From Nitrospirota bacterium (GTDB lineage Bacteria > Nitrospirota > Nitrospiria > SBBL01 > JAADHI01): a stretch of 42,015 nucleotides of DNA. The notes below the pieces were generated by a model that worked only from the letters and a program-made list of their open reading frames with translations, made no database searches and had not been told where the DNA came from. Of this stretch, positions 7,200 to 16,697 are shown piece by piece (the stretch's first letter is position 1; every line of letters begins with the position of its first letter). The position numbers and the translations under genes are program-made. The stretch is from the NCBI GenBank assembly GCA_029261215.1, contig JAJDBT010000098.1, positions 1 to 42,015 on the forward strand. Direction: 5' to 3'.

Positions 7200-9446
7200 C
7201 TATGCATTCAAGGCATTCAGAGCCGAACCGGCCTTAAACCAGGCCACCTGGCTTTCGGTAAAGCTGTGGTTGGTTTGAATACGGACTTCGTCCTTGCCCT
7301 TATGGATGATCACTTCCACCGGCTTGCCGGGGGCCAAATCAGCCAAACCCACCACACTGATATGGTCTGTTTCTCCAATTTTTCCCCAGTCTGATGGATC
7401 GGAAAAGGTCAAAGGCAAGACACCCTGTTTTTTAAGGTTTGTTTCGTGGATTCGCGCAAAGCTTTTTGTAATCACTACCTGCACACCCAGGAAACGAGGC
7501 GACATGGCCGCATGTTCACGCGAACTACCTTCGCCGTAATTTTCATCTCCAATCACAACGGAGCCCAGCCCTTTCAGTTTATAACGTCGCGCCACCTGGG
7601 AAGGAGTGAGGTCTTTTTCCCCTGATAAAACATCATTGGCCTTACCCGGTGTGTCTGTAAAAACGTTGTTCGCACCGAGGAACATATTGTCGCTGATACG
7701 ATCTAAATGCCCGCGATAACGCAGCCACGGCCCGGCGGGAGAAATATGATCGGTGGTACATTTTCCTTCGACTTTGAGCAGAACAATCAACTGCTCAAAA
7801 TCATTGCCATCCCAAACGGGGAAAGGCGCAAGCAACTGAAGCCGCTCGCTGTCCTCCGGAACGATCACCGAAACACCCTCGCCATTTTCAGCTGGCGGGA
7901 TAAACCCTTCATCCCCACTTGCAAAACCGTTTGCGGGAAGTTCTTCTCCGACGGGCGGCTCGAATTGGATTTTTGTACCGTCCGCCGCCATCAGGCTGTC
8001 CGACAAAGGATTAAAATCCAAAGTGCCGGAAAAGGCCATCACCGTCACCATTTCCGGACTGCTCAAGAAAGAAAGGGTTTCAGGGTTGGCATCATTTCGA
8101 CCTTTAAAATTCCGGTTAAACGAGCTGATAATGGAATTGGGTTCGCCCTTCTTTTTATCTTCGCGCTGCCATTGCCCGATACAGGGACCGCAAGCATTCG
8201 CCAAGACTTTTCCGCCCATCTCCTCAAAGGTTTTCAAAAAACCGTCTCGAACCATGGTGTGGTAAATCCGCTCTGAGCCGGGAGATACTAAAAATTCCCC
8301 TTTGGCCTTCAGACCTGCCTTAAGCCCCTGGCGGGCAATATGCGCCGCACGGGTGATATCCTCATATGAAGAGTTTGTGCAGCTTCCCACCAAGGCCGCT
8401 GAAACCGTCAAAGGATACCCTTCTTTTTTGGCCTCTGCTCCCAATTTTGAGATTGGACGTGCCAAGTCGGGTGAATGCGGACCCACGACATAAGGCTCTA
8501 ACTCGGAGAGATTGATTTCCACCACTTCATCATAATAACTTGCCGGATCAGCCAAAACTTCCGGGTCGGCCGTCAGGATGGCTTTGTTCGCATCCGCCAA
8601 GGCGGCGATATCGGCGCGATCAGTGATTTTAAGATAAGCCGCCATTTTTTGATCATAAGGAAAAACAGAGGTCGTCGCGCCGAGTTCGGCGCCCATGTTG
8701 GTAATCGTGCCTTTTCCCGTCGCGCTGATCGTTTCCGCACCGGGGCCAAAATACTCAATGATTTTGTTGGTGCCGCCCTTCGTGGTTAAAAGACCACAGA
8801 GATACAGGATGACATCCTTTGCGGAAGTCCAACCCCTGAGGGAACCTGTGAGTCGAACGCCCAATAACTTGGGCTGCAACACTTCCCAAGGGAGACCGGC
8901 CATCACTTCACCCGCATCCGCACCACCGACCCCAATGGCCAGCATGCCCAGACCTCCGCCATTTGGCGTGTGGGAATCGGTTCCTATAATCAGTCCACCC
9001 GGATAGGCGTAATTTTCGAGCACAACCTGATGAATAATACCCGCGCCCGGCTTCCAAAATCCGATACCGTATTTTTTCGAAGCAGAGGCAAGAAAGTCGT
9101 AAACCTCCTTGTTTTCTGAAATGGCGCGATCAATGTCTTCCTTTGCGCCGCTGTGCGCACGAATTAAATGGTCGCAGTGAATCGTGCTCGGGACGGCCGC
9201 CGTCTTTTTATTGGCCTGAATAAACTGCAACATCGCCATTTGCGCCGTCGCATCCTGCATGGCCACCCGGTCCGGATTCAGCGCAAGCTGCGCTTTTCCG
9301 CGTTCTAAAGGTTGATTTTCCGCATCGTCCAGATGTGAAAAAAGGATTTTTTCGGTCAAGGTTAAGGGATGCCCCACACGCTTACGCATTGCATCAATCC
9401 GAACCTGCATTTCCTCGTACTGTTTCTTAATGATTTGAGCTGACAT
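7200..9446 (-). CDS. acnA: Aconitate hydratase (mitochondrial-type)
   Basis: Aconitase interconverts citrate and isocitrate using a [4Fe-4S] cluster; in the reductive cycle it supplies citrate to ATP-citrate lyase. The 748 residues match the mitochondrial-type family rather than AcnB or the 890-residue AcnA/IRP type. Cluster ligands are visible in VGSCTNSSYED (one Cys) and NACGPCIGQW (two Cys). Other landmarks are IGTDSHTPNGGGLGMLAIGVGG and the C-terminal swivel domain GDENYGEGSSREHAAMSPR. The ATG at 9446 has GGAGG eight bases upstream; the longer frame begins with TTG inside that site. It is separated from aclA by 136 bases containing a GC-rich hairpin. Symbol usage varies among annotations. 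Confidence 0.95.
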   Translation of the reverse strand: MSAQIIKKQYEEMQVRIDAMRKRVGHPLTLTEKILFSHLDDAENQPLERGKAQLALNPDRVAMQDATAQMAMLQFIQANKKTAAVPSTIHCDHLIRAHSGAKEDIDRAISENKEVYDFLASASKKYGIGFWKPGAGIIHQVVLENYAYPGGLIIGTDSHTPNGGGLGMLAIGVGGADAGEVMAGLPWEVLQPKLLGVRLTGSLRGWTSAKDVILYLCGLLTTKGGTNKIIEYFGPGAETISATGKGTITNMGAELGATTSVFPYDQKMAAYLKITDRADIAALADANKAILTADPEVLADPASYYDEVVEINLSELEPYVVGPHSPDLARPISKLGAEAKKEGYPLTVSAALVGSCTNSSYEDITRAAHIARQGLKAGLKAKGEFLVSPGSERIYHTMVRDGFLKTFEEMGGKVLANACGPCIGQWQREDKKKGEPNSIISSFNRNFKGRNDANPETLSFLSSPEMVTVMAFSGTLDFNPLSDSLMAADGTKIQFEPPVGEELPANGFASGDEGFIPPAENGEGVSVIVPEDSERLQLLAPFPVWDGNDFEQLIVLLKVEGKCTTDHISPAGPWLRYRGHLDRISDNMFLGANNVFTDTPGKANDVLSGEKDLTPSQVARRYKLKGLGSVVIGDENYGEGSSREHAAMSPRFLGVQVVITKSFARIHETNLKKQGVLPLTFSDPSDWGKIGETDHISVVGLADLAPGKPVEVIIHKGKDEVRIQTNHSFTESQVAWFKAGSALNALNA

Positions 9447-9518
9447 CTTCTTTTCCTCCAAACATACGCCTCTCCGATTCCATCAAAAAACCTGCATGGG
9501 AGAGGGGGTTTGATTCTA

Positions 9519-9559
9519 GCGGAGGCCGCGAGGGGAGATCAAGTCCCCCTCAGCTCCGC
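9519..9559 (-). terminator. GC-rich hairpin between aclA and aconitase genes
   Basis: On the minus strand an outer stem GCGGAG/CTCCGC (9559-9554 and 9524-9519) encloses an inner stem GAGGGG/CCCCTC. About 30 bases further downstream is a T6 run inside AGGTTTTTTGAT. This could be a leaky terminator or an RNA-processing hairpin that sets the ratio of ATP-citrate lyase to downstream enzymes. The T-run is not directly attached, so an intrinsic terminator is uncertain. Confidence 0.35.
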
Positions 9560-9582
9560 GCAAAGTTTCCTATCCCTTTCAT

Positions 9583-11409
9583 CTATGAATCAAGCGGGGG
9601 AACTTCTCTTCTTTTTCCAGTCGTATAATTCGCCAAATGTTTAAAAAGACGAACAAGTCGACTCCCTTGACGATTCTGATCAATCCAGTGTCCGATCAAA
9701 CCGATGGTTCGTGAAAGGATAAAAAATCCATTGAGCGACTCGACAGGAAAAGAAAGATCCACCAAAATTGCGGCCATGGTCCCGTCTACATTCAGGATAA
9801 GGGTGTCCTTTTTTGCAGTGGTTCGTTCTTCAACCGCCAATGCAAAATCGAGGTGCGGCGTTGGAATACCTGTCGATTTCACATAACTGACGAGTTCTTT
9901 CACGCGTTTGTCCGGGTTTCGGACAGATTTCACACGGTGCCCAATTCCGGGAACCGGGCCAACATTTTCCTTCATGTACGCCAAAAATTCATCAACCGTC
10001 ATTTTGTTTTTCACAGCATAGCTAAACCATTCTCCAGCACCGGTCACTGCGCCGCCAAAACGTGGGCCAATCATAATCATGCCTGCTGCAACCGCTTGAG
10101 CCATTTGGATTCCGGCGCAGGCGGCGATAATCGTCACAAGCGCGCCCGAAACGCAGGGGCCATGATCCGCAGACAGAATCACAATACGCTTAATAATCTC
10201 CGCTTCAACCGGTGTAATCAGTCGTTTGTCCCACAACAAACCAATCACGTGGGGGATTTGATACCCCTTGTTAATAAGTTCGGAGGCCGGATAACCGCTA
10301 TAAAGCGGCTCTTCGCCTCTGTCATCACAAATAGTGGTTTTTAAAAGCGGTTCGGCAAAAACATCCCCGTCTTTGATCGCCTCTTCAATCGGCTTCGGAA
10401 GATGTCGCGGCGCATGCGCTTCATCATCAATCGGTGTGACTTCACCTTTGGCGAGAATTTCTTCGTACGCTTTTTTAATGGCTGGCCCCAATCCACCGAA
10501 AGTCGCGGGAACCGTCGCGCCAGCGGCACGTAAAGCTTCTGCTTTACTCCGTGCGGAACCTTCTCCGTGTAAGCCCTCTTTGGCACCCGCGTGACCAAAC
10601 TTCATTCCTTTTGGAAGCTGTTCCTGGCAGTAACCCGAAACAACGGCAATCAGTTTGATCCGGCGAGGGCTTTTTGCATACCAGGCCGCAGCCAGTTCCT
10701 CAAGGTCCCCCCCCATTTCGCCCACCATCACGACGGCTTTTGTCTGTGGATCTTTTTCAAACATTTCAAGGTAAGTCGCAAAATCGGAACCGGGATAGGT
10801 ATCGCCCCCAATGCCGATGGCCGTGGTAATGCCGTCTGCAAACTGGCTGCAAATCCACATAATTTCATTTGAAAGCCCGCCGGACTTGGTGATGACGCCG
10901 AACGAACCCTGGCGATGCAGTTTACAGAGCACAAGATTGTCAAAAGATCCACCGATCACACCCAGGCGGGACTCCCCAGCCGAGACAATGCCAATGGAAG
11001 AAGGGCCGTTGAATGTCTTGCCGCGTTTTTCCGCCTCAATACGGAGCTTTTTTGCATCTTTTTCAGGCACGCCTTCCGTAATCATCGAGACGAGTTTAAT
11101 ATTCGGCTCGGCCAAAGCTTCCATCGTCCCTGCATAGGCGCGGTTTGGCCCGATATAAATCAGAGAAACATTAATTTCAGGAAATTCTTTAGTGGCGTCC
11201 GCAATGGTTTTAAACACTGGCACGGAGAGCAACTCACTGCCGAAGGGAATTTCGACGGTTTTACCTGCGTCTGGAGGAAAGACAAATGCGGCGACGTTAT
11301 AAGGAATACGGCTTAAATGGCAAAATTCGGCCATTCGTTTGGCCGCACTCGTGCCTGCTGGCCCGCCCGAAATGACAACACGGGTTTCTTTGTTGACAAG
11401 AATACTCAT
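9583..11409 (-). CDS. aclA: ATP-citrate lyase alpha subunit (large, catalytic)
   Basis: ATP-citrate lyase cleaves citrate with CoA and ATP to acetyl-CoA and oxaloacetate and is a hallmark of the reductive TCA cycle. The 608-residue subunit has an N-terminal succinyl-CoA-synthetase-alpha-like half, with GGPAGTSAAKRM near 15-26 and the phosphohistidine in MKFGHAGAKEG (His273). Its C-terminal half is citrate-synthase-like (about 345-600), including SADHGPCVSGALVT, GPRFGGAVTGAGEWF and GIGHRVKSVRNPDKRV (491 onward). The start overlaps the stop of aclB by four bases (ATGA), a clear sign of translational coupling. Size and domain order match the bacterial two-subunit enzyme of Chlorobium and Nitrospira type. 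Confidence 0.97.
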   Translation of the reverse strand: MSILVNKETRVVISGGPAGTSAAKRMAEFCHLSRIPYNVAAFVFPPDAGKTVEIPFGSELLSVPVFKTIADATKEFPEINVSLIYIGPNRAYAGTMEALAEPNIKLVSMITEGVPEKDAKKLRIEAEKRGKTFNGPSSIGIVSAGESRLGVIGGSFDNLVLCKLHRQGSFGVITKSGGLSNEIMWICSQFADGITTAIGIGGDTYPGSDFATYLEMFEKDPQTKAVVMVGEMGGDLEELAAAWYAKSPRRIKLIAVVSGYCQEQLPKGMKFGHAGAKEGLHGEGSARSKAEALRAAGATVPATFGGLGPAIKKAYEEILAKGEVTPIDDEAHAPRHLPKPIEEAIKDGDVFAEPLLKTTICDDRGEEPLYSGYPASELINKGYQIPHVIGLLWDKRLITPVEAEIIKRIVILSADHGPCVSGALVTIIAACAGIQMAQAVAAGMIMIGPRFGGAVTGAGEWFSYAVKNKMTVDEFLAYMKENVGPVPGIGHRVKSVRNPDKRVKELVSYVKSTGIPTPHLDFALAVEERTTAKKDTLILNVDGTMAAILVDLSFPVESLNGFFILSRTIGLIGHWIDQNRQGSRLVRLFKHLANYTTGKRREVPPLDS

Positions 11410-12611
11410 GCTTTAACTCCTTTAATTGCATAGTCCACGATATCGGTCAGAGGGGTGTATCGGTCAAAGACATGGATATTAAAGCCTTCGTCTTCCAATG
11501 CCTTCATCGCTGCGAGCCCCTCCTTTTCAAATGGACCGCCACGTCGCACCCAGATTTCAACGCCTTCCAGTTTGCCTTCCGCCTTTGCTTTCCTAAAACC
11601 GTTAATGATACCCGAAAAGGTTTTTTTGACGTTGGTAAAATTGGCGATGGCGCCGCCGACAATAATGCGTTTGATGCCTTTTAATGAACAGACTTTTTCC
11701 GTGAGGGCTTCCACCGCCCAATCAGGTGGATCACCGGAATATTCGGAATAATTCGCGAGCGTCCCGCCCATTGCCAGCACCGCATCAGAGTAATACACCG
11801 AAGCGCCGCCGCCCGCAGGAAGCAGGGCCGTATCGCCGCCGGGAATTTCGATAAATTTGACAGAACCTTTGACCCGGCTGTCAATTTCCATAATGGCTTT
11901 TTCGTTGTCGCTGTATGGCCGGCCAAACTCGGAAGCGAAATTAAAATTCCAGTCCGGGTGGCGAAAACGTGCATCGCCGTCCACCATGGTGACCGCATCC
12001 AGCGCCGTCAATTCGCCATTTGAAGACCTGACGACGAGAGGATTGATTTCCAGATAGGTTCCATCTTCGTGGTCATAACATTGAAAAAGTTTGATGGCAA
12101 ACGCGGCCACTTTTTTCGCCAGCTCACCCGTAAATCCGGCTTTCTTCGCCAGGGTTTCGACTTGAGTTAAGTCAGGATCACTGTCCAGAGGAATTTCCAG
12201 CTTCTGAACTTTTTCCCAATTTGCCTCAACTTCGATGCCGCCCATGCTGGCCAAAAGCAGCTCAGCTCCGGAACGGGTCGATTTCACCGCGACATAATAC
12301 TCTGCGTCATGTTCAACCATTTCAGAAATAATGACCTGAGAGATGCTGACTTCCGAGACCACTTTTCCGATCATTTCCCCGGCAGCGTTTCGGGCCGCAG
12401 CCAAATCCAGCCCCACTTTCACCAAACCGAGCTTCATTCGACCGCCAATCGCCTCATGCGCCTTGACCACCAGTTTGCACTCCCGCAACCAGGGGTTTGC
12501 CTGCGCAAGACTATCCAGCTGCGCCGCATCCGTGATCACCACATAATGTGGCACTGCCATGCCCCATTTTGACAGGAGTCCCATGCCGGGTCCTTCTAAG
12601 ACCTTTGCCAT
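11406..12611 (-). CDS. aclB: ATP-citrate lyase beta subunit (ATP-grasp)
   Basis: The 401-residue small subunit of ATP-citrate lyase is related to SucC and carries the ATP-grasp and citrate-binding parts. Recognisable features are VVKAHEAIGGRMKLGLVKVG (residues about 48-67), the TYLEINPLVV segment near 186-195, and the glycine-rich FIEIPGGDTALLPAGGGASV (about 253-272), which corresponds to the citrate and phosphohistidine-docking region. The ATG at 12611 follows GGAGG. It is the first gene of the reductive TCA operon, with a good promoter 135-165 bases upstream and a 4-bp overlap with aclA. Confidence 0.97.
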   Translation of the reverse strand: MAKVLEGPGMGLLSKWGMAVPHYVVITDAAQLDSLAQANPWLRECKLVVKAHEAIGGRMKLGLVKVGLDLAAARNAAGEMIGKVVSEVSISQVIISEMVEHDAEYYVAVKSTRSGAELLLASMGGIEVEANWEKVQKLEIPLDSDPDLTQVETLAKKAGFTGELAKKVAAFAIKLFQCYDHEDGTYLEINPLVVRSSNGELTALDAVTMVDGDARFRHPDWNFNFASEFGRPYSDNEKAIMEIDSRVKGSVKFIEIPGGDTALLPAGGGASVYYSDAVLAMGGTLANYSEYSGDPPDWAVEALTEKVCSLKGIKRIIVGGAIANFTNVKKTFSGIINGFRKAKAEGKLEGVEIWVRRGGPFEKEGLAAMKALEDEGFNIHVFDRYTPLTDIVDYAIKGVKA

Positions 12612-12744
12612 ATTACCGCCTCCACTTATTTCACTTGATTAGAATTTTCAGAAAAAAGAAACCCACTACTTTCAAATCATTAAGAAAAAACACCTACCCG
12701 CTCCTGTTGATTTAAATAAAACGATGGCCTTACAAAATTTTGGG

Positions 12745-12774
12745 ATTCTAGAGAGGTTCTTTCTGCCTTGTCAA
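12745..12774 (-). promoter_or_regulatory. Sigma70-type promoter of the reductive TCA operon
   Basis: On the minus strand TTGACA (12774-12769) and TAGAAT (12750-12745) are separated by 18 bases. The boxes match consensus at six and five of six positions. Transcription would start near 12738, leaving a leader of about 125 bases before aclB, in which no known riboswitch is recognised. The same gap, reading the other way, leads to the histidine kinase gene. Confidence 0.65.
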
Positions 12775-12906
12775 CCTAATTTTGAGGAATTTGGGTTTTG
12801 CAACAGACTTGCCGGAAACTCATCTTTATGTTATTTACCGACGACGCAGGCTTTTAAAGCCCGACACGTCTTTTTTGATTCCTTTCACCAGAGCAAACAA
12901 CGATAG

Positions 12907-13617
12907 ATGGCTCAACAAGAGATGTCTGAAGACGAGACCACCTTAAGAGAACAGCTCGACGCACTGCGTGCCCTCTCTGGCGGAGTCGCGCATGAAATTA
13001 GAAATCCCCTTGCCGTCATCCAATCCCTCGTGCAACTGCTCGCGTCAAAAACAGAGAACGCATCACAGAAAGAACTCGCCCGCTCCATTCTCACCGAGGT
13101 TCAGCGCTTAAATCAGTTGTTAAGCGAATTCCTTCAATTTTCAAGCCCTCCCGAACTAAACAGAGCGTCCCTCTCTGTAGAAACCTTGATCAACAAGGCC
13201 CTGACTTTCGCGATTAGCCCTGATCAACTGGAGCGCCTTGAGATTAAAATAGACATCCCCCCAGACAGGCCCTCCGTGACTGTAGATCCTGACCTCTTCC
13301 ATCAGGTGCTCTTAAACGTCATCGGCAATGCGGTTCAGTCAATGAAAGGGATAGGAATCTTAGAAATTCGTGTGGAAGTTTCAGACCGGCATTTCGGGAT
13401 TCAAATCAAAGACACGGGTATCGGGATTTCCTCCGAAAACATGGAAAAAATCTTCCTTCCTTTTTTCACAACAAGGCGCGGCGGCACAGGACTTGGGCTT
13501 GCAATATCGCATCAAATCATCATCCGTCACGGAGGAACACTCTACTTTAAGGAGAATAAAGATCAGGGAATGACCTTGTTTATTGAAGTTCCCCAACATG
13601 CAACCCGGACAGAATGA
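12907..13617 (+). CDS. Soluble orphan sensor histidine kinase
   Basis: A 236-residue cytoplasmic histidine kinase made only of the dimerisation/phosphoacceptor (HisKA) and ATPase (HATPase_c) domains. The H-box is SGGVAHEIRNPL with His29, the N-box NVIGNAVQSM (about 138-147), the G1 box DTGIGIS (about 173-179), the F-region FFTTRRGG and the G2 box GTGLGLAIS. There is no membrane segment or separate sensory domain; the first 20 residues are charged and may continue a coiled coil. No response regulator is adjacent. A TAG directly precedes the ATG at 12907; an ATG five codons later has AAGAG nearby and may be the true start. It faces away from the reductive TCA operon and precedes icd. Confidence 0.88.
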   Translation: MAQQEMSEDETTLREQLDALRALSGGVAHEIRNPLAVIQSLVQLLASKTENASQKELARSILTEVQRLNQLLSEFLQFSSPPELNRASLSVETLINKALTFAISPDQLERLEIKIDIPPDRPSVTVDPDLFHQVLLNVIGNAVQSMKGIGILEIRVEVSDRHFGIQIKDTGIGISSENMEKIFLPFFTTRRGGTGLGLAISHQIIIRHGGTLYFKENKDQGMTLFIEVPQHATRTE

Positions 13618-13675
13618 ATCGAATGAACTCTCCACAAAAAGCATCCACCACAAACAGAAGTTTGGGAAGAAAAAG

Positions 13676-13717
13676 TTGACAAGGATGCAAACAATGCATT
13701 AGTAGATAATGCTACTA
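13676..13717 (+). promoter_or_regulatory. icd promoter/operator region with two interlocked palindromes
   Basis: A consensus -35 box TTGACA lies at 13676-13681, but the -10 region is poor (TTAGTA at a 17-base spacing; GATAAT only at 23). Over this position lie two overlapping perfect inverted repeats. GCATTA-5-TAATGC occupies 13696-13712 and TAGTAG-6-CTACTA occupies 13700-13717. They cannot form as hairpins at the same time. A weak -10 buried in dyads suggests an activator or repressor site. The icd start codon is about 95 bases downstream. Confidence 0.45.
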
Positions 13718-13784
13718 GCACCGTGCGGAGCTGGTAATCTTTAACTGGGTAGATCCGTTTATTATTAAATCACTTAAAAAGTGA

Positions 13785-16037
<2,253 letters not shown>

Positions 16038-16090
16038 GGCACAAAAGAATGCCCTCGCTCAATATGGCGGAGGACAACATGCTTGGATGA

Positions 16091-16137
16091 AAGAGCCTGA
16101 GATAGACCAACTGATCTGTCTCAGGCTCTTTGTTTTT
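16091..16137 (+). terminator. Intrinsic terminator after icd
   Basis: AAGAGCCTGAGATAGA (16091-16106) pairs with TCTGTCTCAGGCTCTT (16115-16130), a 16-bp stem with one G-T wobble and an 8-base loop. It is followed by TGTTTTT. This is a textbook Rho-independent terminator, 54 bases after the icd stop and ahead of the convergent protease gene. Confidence 0.9.
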
Positions 16138-16178
16138 CTGGATCTACAAGATCATTTTTGTGCTTCAGAACAAAAAAT

Positions 16179-16670
16179 TTACAAGGGCAAAAATAGGACA
16201 AAATACCCAAAGTTGTAAAAAGAATGGAGAAAAACTGGCGGGATCACACTTTGGTAGCGATCCCGAAATACACCGAAAATCAATGATGGCACCAAGATAA
16301 GAAAAGCCCACAAGGGTGGGTGGGTGAAGAGATGTAAAACAACAAAGAGTACACTGGTCAGAAAATTGGCAGCCGTGACTCCAAACGGAAGAACCACACG
16401 GCGTCCGAAGGGATAACGCAATAAAAGCGGTTGCAACAAGCCCCTGAAGAGCCACTCTTCAAGAAGGGGATCAAGACCCGCAAACAGGAGTAATTGCCAC
16501 CCTCCTGCCAGAATTTTTGACCACTTGAAATCAGAAAACCCGAAAAAACCCAATACGAGCCAGAAAACAGGGCCCGCCACAAGCACCCGCCACAAACACG
16601 GATCGGAGCAAAGTGTTCCAAGGGGTCGCGTTGTGAAAGAATTTCTGCCCAAAACCCTGAGATCAGCCAT
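16179..16670 (-). CDS. CPBP-family glutamic intramembrane protease, probable MrtJ-like sorting protease
   Basis: A 163-residue multi-pass membrane protein of the CPBP/Abi (CAAX-like) protease family. The glutamate motif is EEWLFRG (Glu71, Glu72, Arg76), followed by a second-motif histidine in LFVVLHL (His113) and HSFYN (His149, Asn153). These are the catalytic features of the glutamic intramembrane proteases. It is the third gene of an operon whose first product ends with a Cys-containing C-terminal sorting tail resembling JDVT-CTERM. The CPBP enzymes dedicated to such tails are called MrtJ. Assignment as the sorting enzyme is inferred from motif, small size and context. The ATG at 16670 lies 27 bases after the OmpA-like gene; its ribosome binding site is weak. 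Confidence 0.75.
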   Translation of the reverse strand: MADLRVLGRNSFTTRPLGTLCSDPCLWRVLVAGPVFWLVLGFFGFSDFKWSKILAGGWQLLLFAGLDPLLEEWLFRGLLQPLLLRYPFGRRVVLPFGVTAANFLTSVLFVVLHLFTHPPLWAFLILVPSLIFGVFRDRYQSVIPPVFLHSFYNFGYFVLFLPL

Positions 16671-16697
16671 ATCACTGGCTTGTTCTAAGAAAAATGA

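Noticed and set aside
16038-16218. Plus-strand frame after icd (16024-16218)
   Set aside because: It overlaps the icd stop and the strong terminator hairpin; not protein-like.
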